24,155 nt of DNA from an uncultured Senegalimassilia sp. GTDB taxonomy: Bacteria > Actinomycetota > Coriobacteriia > Coriobacteriales > Eggerthellaceae. Made by a program: the position numbers and the translations under genes. The stretch's first letter is position 1. Every line of letters begins with the position of its first letter. The stretch lies in assembly GCF_902464545.1 (NCBI RefSeq), contig NZ_CABQJR010000032.1, positions 1-24,155 on the forward strand, in the 5' to 3' direction. Positions 12,898-20,029 of this stretch are shown in pieces. A model generated the notes under the pieces. It saw only the letters and a program-made list of their open reading frames with translations. It had not been told where the DNA came from and did no database searches.

Positions 12898-13971
12898 TTA
12901 GCACGCAGCCTCGGAGACGGGCTTGGTTGTTAACGTGATGGCATTGCGGGGGCATGTTGCCTCGCACAGGCCGCAGCCTATACAGTAGCGCCAATCGAGG
13001 GAAAGCGCGCCATCTTGGGCGTCGGGTAGCAGGGCGCCGGTAGGGCAGGCTCGGGTGCAGCGCAGGCATCCCTCGCAGGCATCGGCGTTGATTTCGGGCA
13101 GGGAAAGCTCCACCCGCGCAGCCATATCGGGCTGGGCGTCGAGCGCCTGCAGCAGCAGGTTGCGCGAGGTTCCCATGACGCGTTTTACGCGCCCGTGCGG
13201 CGCGAACCTGTTGAATTGCGTGCCGTTTCCCAGGTCGAGCCGCTGATGGGCGGCGAACCGCTCGTTTTGCTCGCGCAGCGTTTGCAGGCGGGCGTCGGTG
13301 CGTTCGCGCATGGTGCCCGATGCCGCGTTCTTGAGCTGCGAGAGCATATCGGTGAACAGGCTGCGGCGGTCCCCGTCGGCGCCGGCGTTGGCCAGGCCGG
13401 CGAACAACCCTTCGTCAGCCGCCTGGGGCAGCGACGCCGCGAACCCGACGTTGCGCTGCGTCCATTCCTCTGCCTGTGCGATGCGCTCGGCGTAGAGGGC
13501 TTGCGCAGGCCCGCCCGCCTTTGTGCAGGTTTCGCAGCGCTCCATGTCGATGGCCACCTGCACATCGGTCCCTTCGGCCAACAGCGCAGCCCACAGCTCG
13601 GCCGGCAGCATGGCCAAGCAGGGGAGCACCACCACGTTGCTTGCGGGGTCGTCCTGCTCCGAGACGTTTTCGGCGCAGGTGAGGATGGCCGGCCTTGAAC
13701 CCATGGCGGCCCGTCGCGCGTCGGCGTGGGCCTGCGTGAGCGTGAAGCTTGTGGAGGCGAACGCATCGCAGGTTCCCTGGCAGATGCCGCACATCGAGCA
13801 AGCGGCGTCATCTATGACGGGCGGCTTTCCCTCGGGAAAGGACAGGGCGTCTTTCGGGCAGGCTTCGCCGCAGCGCACGCAATCGGCGCCTCGGGTGCGT
13901 ATGCACAGATCCCGCAGCACGAGGATGCGCTGCGGGATCTGAAACGGCTGTTGTTCGTTGGTTTCGGTCAA
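12898..13971 (-). CDS. Polyferredoxin-like 4Fe-4S protein
   Basis: This 357-residue protein has two [4Fe-4S] motifs at each end. N-terminal: C31-x2-C34-x3-C38-P with Cys23 nearby, and CSMCGICQGTC around residues 58-68. C-terminal: CEGCLRCTRACP and CIGCGLCEATCP. The middle (ILTCAENV, VVVLPCLAMLPAELWAALL, IDMERCETC) has extra Cys that could bind a further cluster or a partner. No membrane segment or export signal is seen, so it is a soluble electron carrier or electron-transfer subunit. Its donor and acceptor are unknown. The start is TTG 13971 with GGAAGG upstream, 21 bases after the gltX stop. The protein is probably co-transcribed with gltX, which says little about its job. Confidence 0.85.
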   Translation of the reverse strand: MTETNEQQPFQIPQRILVLRDLCIRTRGADCVRCGEACPKDALSFPEGKPPVIDDAACSMCGICQGTCDAFASTSFTLTQAHADARRAAMGSRPAILTCAENVSEQDDPASNVVVLPCLAMLPAELWAALLAEGTDVQVAIDMERCETCTKAGGPAQALYAERIAQAEEWTQRNVGFAASLPQAADEGLFAGLANAGADGDRRSLFTDMLSQLKNAASGTMRERTDARLQTLREQNERFAAHQRLDLGNGTQFNRFAPHGRVKRVMGTSRNLLLQALDAQPDMAARVELSLPEINADACEGCLRCTRACPTGALLPDAQDGALSLDWRYCIGCGLCEATCPRNAITLTTKPVSEAAC

Positions 13972-13992
13972 CAGGTGCCTTCCGTGTTCGGG

Positions 13993-15486
13993 TTATGCGC
14001 CGAAGACCTGCTCGGTGACCTGGTCGATGCGGGCGAGCACATCTTCGCGCGGCATGAGCTCGATGGACTCGAACAGCGGCGGGGAGACCATGTTGCCGCA
14101 CACGGCCACGCGCAGCGGCTGCAGCACGAACTTCAGCTTCATGTCCATGCTGTCGCCCAGCTCGCGGCAGGCGGCCTCAAGGCCGGCTGCTTCCCAGGCG
14201 CGGGACTCGTCGGCCAGGATGGCGCGGCAGTTGGCCAGGGCCTCGTCGGCGCGGGCGCCTTCCTTGAGCAGCACCTTCTTTACCGACTTCTCGTCCAGCT
14301 CGGCGACGTTGGCGCCCCAGAACATGTAGGCGAGCTTCGCAGGCACCTCGTCGAGGCGCTGCAAGCGCTCGGAAACCAGCGGGTAGAGTTTGGCGTACCA
14401 TTCCGGGCGTGCGTCGATGTCGGCCTCGGATGCGCCGGCCTGCACGAGCCACGGGCGGCTTGCGGCAACCCACTCGTCGGCGCCCATGCGCTGGATGTAC
14501 TGGCCGTTCATCCACTCGAGCTTGGTCTGGTCGAAGATGGCATCCTTCTTCGTGATGCGGTCCAGGCTGAACTTGGCGCACAGGGTCTCGCGGTCGATGA
14601 TGGTGGTCTCACCGTCAAGGCTCCAGCCGAGCAGCGCCAGGAAGTTCACCATGGTGTCGGGCAGGAAGCCGTTGTCGCGGAACTCCTCGACGCTGGCGGC
14701 GCCGTGGCGCTTGGACAGCTTGTGGCCGTCGGAGCCCAAGATCATGGACAGGTGCGCGAAGGTGGGCACGTCGTAGCCGAGGGCCTCGTAGATGAGGATC
14801 TGGCGCGGGGTGTTGGACAGGTGGTCATCGCCGCGGATGACGTGCGTGATGCCCATGTTGGCGTCGTCGCAGACCACGGCGAAGTTGTAGGTGGGCGTGC
14901 CGTCGGTGCGCACGACGATCATGTCGTCCATGACGTCGGCGGGGAAGGACATGTGGCCGTAGACGGCGTCGTCGAACTCGATGGGGCCGTGCTCGAGCGG
15001 CACCTTCAGGCGCCACACGTGCGGCTCGCCGGCCTCGATGCGGCGGGCGGCCTCGGCAGGGTCGATGTCGCGGCACGTGCGGTCGTAGCCGGCATAGCCG
15101 CCCTCTTCCGCCTCGGCTTTCGCGCGCTTGGCGTCAAGCTCGTCTTTCGTGCAGAAGCACGGGTAGACCATGCCGCGCTCCTTTAGGCGCTCAAGGGCGT
15201 CAGCGTAGGTGTCGAAGCGCTGGGTCTGGAAGTAGGGGCCGCACTCGCCGCCAACCTCCGGGCCCTCGTCCCAGTCAAGGCTGAGCCACTTCATGGCGTT
15301 CAGGATGACCTGCGTGTTCTCCTCGGTGGAACGGGTGGGATCGGTGTCCTCGATGCGCAGGATGAAGGTGCCGCCTGTGGCGCGGGCGAACGCCCAGTTG
15401 TAGATTGCCGTGCGGGCGCCGCCGACGTGCAGCTTGCCCGTAGGGGAAGGCGCGAAACGGACGCGCACCGGTTTGCTCTCAGTCAT
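13993..15486 (-). CDS. gltX: Glutamyl-tRNA synthetase
   Basis: This class I aminoacyl-tRNA synthetase charges tRNA-Glu (and in many bacteria tRNA-Gln) with glutamate. The HIGH-type signature is at residues 11-24 (FAPSPTGKLHVGGA) and the KMSKS loop is KLSKRHG near residue 258. Other family segments include RIEDTDPTRS, the GDDHLSNTPRQILIYEALGY stretch and the helical anticodon-binding C-terminus. The 497 residues are the normal length. ATG at 15486 is preceded by AAGGA. It heads a minus-strand group with the ferredoxin and surface-protein genes. Confidence 0.98.
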   Translation of the reverse strand: MTESKPVRVRFAPSPTGKLHVGGARTAIYNWAFARATGGTFILRIEDTDPTRSTEENTQVILNAMKWLSLDWDEGPEVGGECGPYFQTQRFDTYADALERLKERGMVYPCFCTKDELDAKRAKAEAEEGGYAGYDRTCRDIDPAEAARRIEAGEPHVWRLKVPLEHGPIEFDDAVYGHMSFPADVMDDMIVVRTDGTPTYNFAVVCDDANMGITHVIRGDDHLSNTPRQILIYEALGYDVPTFAHLSMILGSDGHKLSKRHGAASVEEFRDNGFLPDTMVNFLALLGWSLDGETTIIDRETLCAKFSLDRITKKDAIFDQTKLEWMNGQYIQRMGADEWVAASRPWLVQAGASEADIDARPEWYAKLYPLVSERLQRLDEVPAKLAYMFWGANVAELDEKSVKKVLLKEGARADEALANCRAILADESRAWEAAGLEAACRELGDSMDMKLKFVLQPLRVAVCGNMVSPPLFESIELMPREDVLARIDQVTEQVFGA

Positions 15487-15527
15487 GGTTCGTTAGTTCC
15501 TTACGTGTTTGAATCATCGGCTGTTCC

Positions 15528-15555
15528 AGTATAGGCGGCTTGAGCGCAGCTGCAA
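15528..15555 (-). promoter_or_regulatory. Candidate gltX promoter
   Basis: On the minus strand TTGCAG (15555-15550) and TATACT (15533-15528) are separated by 16 bases, about 40 bases upstream of the gltX start codon. Confidence 0.55.
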
Positions 15556-15670
15556 GGTGGGCGTATGCGTTCACCACCCAAAATGCGACATACGGCTAAA
15601 CGATGTGGTTGAACTTGCTAATGCTTGACGCTCGTCGATTTAGCGGTTGCCCGAGTCTTGTGAATACGGG

Positions 15671-15901
15671 ATGCTTATTTCGTTTGGGGCAATAGTAGTG
15701 CTCTTTATCTTTACTGGAGGTCATGCGTGTTCTTCTCTTGGTCTGTTAAAGGAAGGTCTAGTTCCGATATTTTTCAGAACGAAATCAAAGGGAAATATGC
15801 AGTCAGATAGCTTCGACCGGTACTGCGCTATGAAAAAGTATTTCTATGAGCTATGCGAGCACAAAGCGATTGACGAATTGGCTTTTAAGAAATTCGCTTG
15901 A
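15671..15901 (+). CDS. Small membrane protein with SHOCT-like tail
   Basis: From ATG 15671 this ORF gives 76 residues: a hydrophobic segment right at the start (MLISFGAIVVLFIFTGG), a short basic linker and a C-terminal stretch (FDRYCAMKKYFYELCEHKAI and following) that resembles the short SHOCT helix pair found at the ends of many small membrane proteins. In-frame TTG 15647 is another possible start. No good ribosome-binding site is visible. Codon use is AT-rich like the rest of the island. The 3' end overlaps the convergent HTH gene by 17 bases. It could be a fragment of a larger transferred gene. Confidence 0.4.
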   Translation: MLISFGAIVVLFIFTGGHACSSLGLLKEGLVPIFFRTKSKGNMQSDSFDRYCAMKKYFYELCEHKAIDELAFKKFA

Positions 15902-16091
15902 TTATGTCCCCAGGCTCACACTCAAGCACTTCGCAAAGAGAATTTAGGGTATCAAGACGAATTGCTTTGATGTTTGTGTTTTTCAATCGACTAACGTGAA
16001 CTTCTGTTAAGCCAAGAATAGCCGCTAGCTTTTTATTGTTGAGCCCCTTGAGCCGCATTGCGCTATCGATGTCAATTATAATTTTGCTCAT
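15885..16091 (-). CDS. Small Cro/CI-type HTH regulator (YozG-like)
   Basis: This 68-residue protein is essentially one helix-turn-helix domain: NKKLAAILGLTEVHVSRLKN forms the two DNA-reading helices and the tail LDTLNSLCEVLECEPGDII is the usual end of the HTH_26/YozG-like family. I chose ATG 16091, one base after the stop of the DUF2975 gene, although no clear ribosome-binding site is seen; coupling is likely. A longer in-frame start at 16133 would lie inside that gene. A DUF2975 membrane protein next to this kind of HTH is a known genomic pairing, thought to be a membrane-linked regulatory pair. It could bind the palindrome upstream of the operon. Confidence 0.85.
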   Translation of the reverse strand: MSKIIIDIDSAMRLKGLNNKKLAAILGLTEVHVSRLKNTNIKAIRLDTLNSLCEVLECEPGDIIKRIS

Positions 16092-16092
16092 A

Positions 16093-16638
16093 TTAAATTG
16101 TTTCGTCTGATAGCTGCTGCAAATCGGCTCCATAGGAAAACACAGCGGAAACGGCGTAGCAGAATACAGCCATGACTGCGGTTTTCAAGTCAATGTGTAA
16201 GGAGCTGGTGGCAGGGTCTTGCACGTATCCGATTTCTGCGAAAGACCCAACTTGAAAAATCTGTCCACTTTCTGCAGGTATTAATTGCATGACAATTTCG
16301 ATTAGGCAGCTTGCAAGTAAGAGAGATGCAATGATTGCAAGAATTCTTGCGTGTTTTTTAGTTAAAGGCGACTTGCCGTTTGCGATATTGCGAAACAGGG
16401 TATACATAAGCCGTAGAGTAATACATGCCGTTGCGAGCTGGATCGTTGGATAGGTAATGCTTAGTAAGGATGCATCGTCATTGCTTATGAAGGAATGTGC
16501 AGAGACGCCTAAATAGGCTAGTAGGCCTATTACTGATAGTACAAACAAAACCATGAAAACACGAGCGATTATCGCGCACGTGTTTTTGATTTTGTTTTCG
16601 GCTTGTTTGCTTTGCTTGAAATCGGAGCAGTGCTCCAT
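16093..16638 (-). CDS. DUF2975-type membrane protein
   Basis: This 181-residue protein has four hydrophobic segments (about 21-45, 60-82, 97-120 and 150-170). The pattern is that of DUF2975: the LFRNIANGKSPLTKKHARIL segment between helices two and three and the end ADLQQLSDETI, which matches the usual LQxExDETI terminus. AGGAAA lies about seven bases before ATG 16638. It sits between the exported-protein gene (19-base gap) and the HTH gene (one-base gap). By analogy with other DUF2975/HTH pairs it may hold or modulate the regulator at the membrane; the molecular function is not known. Confidence 0.82.
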   Translation of the reverse strand: MEHCSDFKQSKQAENKIKNTCAIIARVFMVLFVLSVIGLLAYLGVSAHSFISNDDASLLSITYPTIQLATACITLRLMYTLFRNIANGKSPLTKKHARILAIIASLLLASCLIEIVMQLIPAESGQIFQVGSFAEIGYVQDPATSSLHIDLKTAVMAVFCYAVSAVFSYGADLQQLSDETI

Positions 16639-16657
16639 GGCGGTTTCCTTTGCTAAT

Positions 16658-17164
16658 TTAATTGCTAGTTGCCTTGATTGATCCTAGTGGCGGGTTCGAC
16701 CCCTGTGGCCATCCGAATTCGGCGATTGCATCGGATCCGACGTCGGGAGGTGGCGGAGCGGTGCCGTTATCAACTCGTGACGTGCAGTCAAGAATAAGAG
16801 ATTGCGCGCCAATTAGATCGGCCAATTCATTGGCGTAAGAAGTAATTGTCACGAGGTTTTGTCCATCTTCGGAAATTTCAGTGGCTTGAACCGAACATCT
16901 CGTTGTGATAATTACGGCAGGGCTGTCTCCACTCACGTTGTTGCTTATGTTAAATCCGTTCGCTATGGTTTTTGATTTGTTGGTTTTGGGTCCGATGTCA
17001 TTGATGGAGCCGAAGTTAGTGTATTGCGACGGGGCGCTGCTGCTTTCGTCGGCTGTTTTGCGTGAAGGGCAGATTGAGTTTATCGTAATTAGGGAAAGGC
17101 ACAGAATCGATAGCGCGAGAACAACTAATGCGGTAATCAGAGCTGTTTTCTTTTTGCTATCCAT
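16658..17164 (-). CDS. Membrane-anchored exported protein of unknown function
   Basis: From ATG 17164 the protein has 168 residues. A Lys-rich start (MDSKKKT) and hydrophobic segment (ALITALVVLALSILCLSLI) form a signal anchor; there is no good lipobox. The outside part has a Ser/Thr/Asn-rich linker and a short domain (PAVIITTRCSVQATEIS, NLVTITSYANELADLIGAQ) that reads like alternating strands and a helix. It ends in a Pro/Gly-rich tail. I chose this start because GGAG lies seven bases upstream; in-frame ATG 17176 has no such site. It starts just before the stop region of the 51-residue gene and precedes the DUF2975 gene, so it belongs to the same operon. I do not recognise the family. Confidence 0.65.
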   Translation of the reverse strand: MDSKKKTALITALVVLALSILCLSLITINSICPSRKTADESSSAPSQYTNFGSINDIGPKTNKSKTIANGFNISNNVSGDSPAVIITTRCSVQATEISEDGQNLVTITSYANELADLIGAQSLILDCTSRVDNGTAPPPPDVGSDAIAEFGWPQGSNPPLGSIKATSN

Positions 17165-17312
17165 AGAAGGCTCCATAAGTGTCTATGTAGTTTGGGAAGC
17201 AGAAGATAAAGCGCCGAGCATAAGTATTCCAGCCATCGTGTACTCCAAGGACTTTGATTTCTTCGTCGGGGTACACGATGGGCTCGAGTAGAACGTAGTC
17301 TTGCACGGACAT
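17157..17312 (-). CDS. 51-residue peptide, first gene of the island operon
   Basis: ATG 17312 has the strongest ribosome-binding site in the region (AAAAGGAGG, seven bases upstream). The peptide of 51 residues has an acidic N-terminal half (MSVQDYVLLEPIVYPDEEIK) and an aromatic-rich C-terminal half (GWNTYARRFIFCFPNYIDTY). It has no membrane helix, no double-Gly cleavage motif and one Cys. Its stop overlaps the start region of the exported-protein gene. Possibilities are a small regulatory or structural protein, a peptide precursor, or the retained end of a larger protein. No function can be assigned. Confidence 0.55.
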   Translation of the reverse strand: MSVQDYVLLEPIVYPDEEIKVLGVHDGWNTYARRFIFCFPNYIDTYGAFYG

Positions 17313-17342
17313 AGTGCGCCTCCTTTTGTCCGTATATGTGTC

Positions 17343-17358
17343 GTTTCTTCTAAGAAAC
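17343..17358. promoter_or_regulatory. Palindromic operator candidate upstream of the island operon
   Basis: GTTTCTTCTAAGAAAC is a perfect palindrome with 7-bp arms, about 30 bases upstream of the 51-residue gene and next to a CATATA sequence that could be its -10 region. The HTH protein encoded at the end of the operon is the obvious candidate to bind it. Confidence 0.45.
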
Positions 17359-17404
17359 ACTTTTAGGATATCGGAAAATGTTATCGAATTAACCCACAAG
17401 GTTA

Positions 17405-17464
17405 ATTTACTCGGCAAATGGAAAGGCGGCATCTCGATGCCGCCTTTCCATTTGCCGAGTAAAT
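17405..17464. repeat. 60-bp near-perfect palindrome, possibly a bidirectional terminator
   Basis: Two 29-bp arms (17405-17433 and 17436-17464) are exact reverse complements around two bases. The inner GGCGGCAT/ATGCCGCC stem with AAA and TTT edges looks like a bidirectional terminator for the DUF1461 gene, but pairing continues 15 bp further on each side (TTTACTCGGCAAATGG and its complement). It marks the change from GC-rich chromosome to the AT-rich island. Confidence 0.85.
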
Positions 17465-17477
17465 ATTATCCAGTATG

Positions 17478-18206
17478 CTATTTAGTTTCGTTGGGCAGCA
17501 ATCGTCCTACGATGATGCAGATGATGCTGGCAATGCAGGTAACTGCAAGCCAGATGCCGCCCATGCCCATCCAAAAAGCGGTTGGGTACAAGGTGATGAG
17601 CAGGCTGTCATAGGGAAACGTCCAGGTTCCCGCCTGGAAGAACAGGCTGTGGAAGGCGGCGAACAGCCCGTCGAAGTCGATGGCCGCCCAGGCCCCCAGC
17701 GCGCAAAACGACGCGAGCACCAACCCGCCGCCTGCCATAAGCGTGAGCCCGAGCGCTCGCCGGCTGATGCGCACCGCCACGTGCGCAAGGCCTGCGATGT
17801 ATAACACGACAACGATCACCAGAGCGGGTTTGGCCACGCTCGCCACGCGGTAGACGTCGTCCAGGTGGCTTATCGCGTCAGCGGGCAGGCTGCGGGTGGC
17901 GCTTTCCCTGCTCAGCGCGTTGGCGCGCCCGTCCGCCTCGGCGGCGGCGTTGGCCTCGGCGATGGCGGCGTCAAGCTTTTCGCGGTCGTTATCGTCGAAG
18001 GTGTAATGCTTGCCGGCTATGGCCATAGAGGCCAGCTCGTCGGTGGTGAACGGGGTGTTGGGCTGGTCGCAGCCGGAAAACGCGCGCGACAGCGTTGCGG
18101 TGGCGGCGTCGGGGATGGCGACGGCGGCGAAGCCGGCGCCGATGAGCGTTACGGCCAGCAGCAGCACGCTGCCGAGGGCGACGATTCCGTTTAACAATCG
18201 GGTCAT
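17478..18206 (-). CDS. DUF1461/TIGR01906-type integral membrane protein
   Basis: From ATG 18206 the protein has 242 residues: one helix at the start (VALGSVLLLAVTLIGAGFAA), an extracytoplasmic loop of about 100 residues and three further membrane segments. The loop contains TTDELASMAIAGKHYTFDDN, which fits the conserved start of the DUF1461 loop with its DDxDREKL continuation. Ribosome-binding is poor (GAGG at a long distance). It lies 98 bases downstream of the ATP-grasp gene with a strong hairpin between, so it may be partly independent. Function of the family is unknown. Confidence 0.8.
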   Translation of the reverse strand: MTRLLNGIVALGSVLLLAVTLIGAGFAAVAIPDAATATLSRAFSGCDQPNTPFTTDELASMAIAGKHYTFDDNDREKLDAAIAEANAAAEADGRANALSRESATRSLPADAISHLDDVYRVASVAKPALVIVVVLYIAGLAHVAVRISRRALGLTLMAGGGLVLASFCALGAWAAIDFDGLFAAFHSLFFQAGTWTFPYDSLLITLYPTAFWMGMGGIWLAVTCIASIICIIVGRLLPNETK

Positions 18207-18245
18207 GTGAAAGGGGCCTCGCAGGTCTCGGGGGAGGGTGAAAAC

Positions 18246-18285
18246 GCCCGCGGCCCCCGCGTCTTGGGACTTGGGGGCCGCGGGC
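18246..18285 (-). terminator. Terminator after the ATP-grasp gene
   Basis: On the minus strand GCCCGCGGCCCC pairs with GGGGCCGCGGGC around a 14-16 base loop and is followed by GTTTTC. It lies about 20 bases downstream of the stop codon at 18305. Confidence 0.75.
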
Positions 18286-18304
18286 TTTGCGAATCGGGCG
18301 CGTT

Positions 18305-19705
18305 CTAGTCGACCCAGATGGTGGCGCAGGTGATGCCTTTCATGGGCTTGCTGATGGTGGGGTAGGGCCCTAAGCGGCTGAAGATGCCCCGGAACGTGCC
18401 GTTGTAGCAGTACAGGCCCTCCAGGTTGTTGTACAGCACCGGCTCGCGTTGCACCTGTTCGTCTGCTAGGTCGGCGATTCCGTCGTCGGGCGTGAGGATC
18501 TGCGTCTTGAACGGCGTGATGTAGCGCTGCACCAAGAAGGGCGCGCCGGCGGCGCCGTTGGCGAACTTCTCGATGATCTGCTCCCATTGCTCCTGCGTTT
18601 GGAAGCAGCCCGCGTACACGTCGGCCGCGCCGTAGGCGTCGGTGGGCTTGATGATCCAGGCGTCCTTGTCGGCGCGGATGGCGTCAAGGTCGACTTCCTT
18701 CTCGTCGAGGTAACGCGTCTGCGGGACGGTGCGCTGGACAAACGCGATTTCCTCGGGCGTCAAAAACGCCTGCGTGGCAGGGTTGAACAGCGCTTCGAAA
18801 ATCTGCTTGTCGTGCACGATGTGGCCGGCGAAGCTGCCGATGAGCGCCACCTTCTGCGCCTTGACGGCCTCGATGAGCGCCTGCGATTCGTCCCAGAACT
18901 CCAGCACGTCGTTGGTGACGCAGCGGCGCCAGATGGCGTGGACGGGCTGGCCTTCCTTGTCGCGCAGCACTTCGCCGTCGAAGGTCAAATCGCGTACATC
19001 GCACACCGTGCAGGGGTACCCTGCCTCGGTGAAGCGCTTCGCGAACAGGTGGAACTCGTCGACCACGCCGTTTTGCAGGTAGTCGCAGATGGCGAAGCGG
19101 GGGTTGTCCACGCGATGCTCGTAGGTGGCGTAGATGGCGGCGAACTCGCGCACCCACGCGTCGAACAGCTCGCAGCCCTCCACGTGATGACGGCGTGCGA
19201 ACTCTTTAAAGGTAGCCGTCTCCTCCACCGAATGCGTGATCTCGCGGTTCTCGTTCATGCCTGAGCTGCCGTCGCCGTTGAACTCGCAAAACGCCACGTC
19301 GCCGGTGTTCTCGTCCAAGAAGATGTCGAAGCGGGCGAAGGGCAGCAGCGCATCGTAGCCGCGCGGGACCAAGATCAGCTCGGCCAAGCGCGGGTCGTAG
19401 TCGAAGATCTTGCGATATTCGGCGTCGTCGAGGTAGTGCTGCATGACCTTGCACAGGATGCGGTGCGTGGTTTCCACCACCTCGCGCATGACCTGGCGCG
19501 ATGCGGCGTCGTAGAGCTTCGGCACGAAGCTGGTGGACACCACGCGATGGTGCACGATAGCCGTGGAGGAATCCATGTAGGCGCGCGCAGCGCGGCGGCC
19601 GGGGATGTCGCCGTCAAACGATTCGGCGATGTCGATGTACTCCTTGGTATAGGCGGCGTTCTTGAAAACGGGCTGGTCGGCAGGTTGGGGTGCGGTGTGC
19701 GTCAT
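18305..19705 (-). CDS. Glutathionylspermidine synthase-like ATP-grasp protein
   Basis: The 466-residue protein resembles the C-terminal synthetase part of glutathionylspermidine synthase, an ATP-grasp ligase that forms a peptide-type bond using ATP. Supporting segments are RFDIFLDENTGDVAFCEFNG followed by DGSSGMNENREI, the ATP-binding stretch DAWIIKPTDAYGAADVYAG, and PFLVQRYITPFKTQ near the end. The amidase half of the bifunctional E. coli enzyme is absent. Start ATG 19705 has AGAGGA a few bases upstream; ORF continuation further upstream is not needed. Bacterial members of this reduced form usually have unknown substrates, so a different amine or peptide acceptor is possible. It is divergent from metK. 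Confidence 0.82.
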   Translation of the reverse strand: MTHTAPQPADQPVFKNAAYTKEYIDIAESFDGDIPGRRAARAYMDSSTAIVHHRVVSTSFVPKLYDAASRQVMREVVETTHRILCKVMQHYLDDAEYRKIFDYDPRLAELILVPRGYDALLPFARFDIFLDENTGDVAFCEFNGDGSSGMNENREITHSVEETATFKEFARRHHVEGCELFDAWVREFAAIYATYEHRVDNPRFAICDYLQNGVVDEFHLFAKRFTEAGYPCTVCDVRDLTFDGEVLRDKEGQPVHAIWRRCVTNDVLEFWDESQALIEAVKAQKVALIGSFAGHIVHDKQIFEALFNPATQAFLTPEEIAFVQRTVPQTRYLDEKEVDLDAIRADKDAWIIKPTDAYGAADVYAGCFQTQEQWEQIIEKFANGAAGAPFLVQRYITPFKTQILTPDDGIADLADEQVQREPVLYNNLEGLYCYNGTFRGIFSRLGPYPTISKPMKGITCATIWVD

Positions 19706-19921
19706 GCGTCCTCTTTTCCCGATCGGGTTGGTTTCCGCCCAGTTTAGCAAACGGGGCGGCGCATGGATGCGGTGCGGCCGGGAACCTCCGATACGACCAT
19801 ATACCACGCGTGCGAATATATGGTGATTCCACGAGCGCGGCGGGCAGGGCATACAAAATGATGTCCGTGTGGTATCGTTCGCAGCTAGCATAAACGCGGG
19901 CGGCGCGCACCGCCCGAACAT
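19706..19921. other. Intergenic region between divergent ATP-grasp gene and metK leader
   Basis: No gene. It must carry the promoters of both divergent transcripts, but I see no consensus -35/-10 pair with confidence; sequences around 19848-19890 (ATACAAAAT, TAGCATAAA) are possible -10 elements for metK. Confidence 0.35.
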
Positions 19922-20022
19922 ATCCGTTTATCAAGAGTCGGGGGAGAGGGTTGGCTCGCTGATCCCGACACCAACCTGGCGCAAAAGCGTCAAGGTGGTC
20001 CGGCCGACAACGATGAAGGAGG
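19922..20022 (+). promoter_or_regulatory. SAM riboswitch (S-box superfamily) in the metK leader
   Basis: The leader contains the S-box core TTTATCAAGAG, a GGGGGAGAGGG kink-turn-like segment, TTGGCTC-GCTGAT-CCCGA hairpin, CCAACC, a P3 hairpin (TGGCGC/GCGTCA, 19977-19992), AAGGTGGTCC, a short P4 and GATGAAGGA. Closing helix P1 pairs TCC-TTTATC (19923-19932) with GATGAA-GGA (20012-20020). P1 overlaps the AAGGAGG ribosome-binding site (20016-20022) of metK, so SAM binding should block translation start directly. Details are atypical enough that a SAM-I/IV-type variant is possible. Confidence 0.8.
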
Positions 20023-20029
20023 AACATCA

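Noticed and set aside
13726..15186. Plus-strand ORF opposite gltX and the ferredoxin gene
   Set aside because: Shadow ORF with Gly/Val/His-rich sequence and no domain; gltX is unambiguous.
17433..18587. Longer 369-codon reading of the DUF1461 gene starting at 18587
   Set aside because: The N-terminal extension crosses a strong terminator and overlaps the end of the ATP-grasp gene. The family begins at the first membrane helix, matching ATG 18206.
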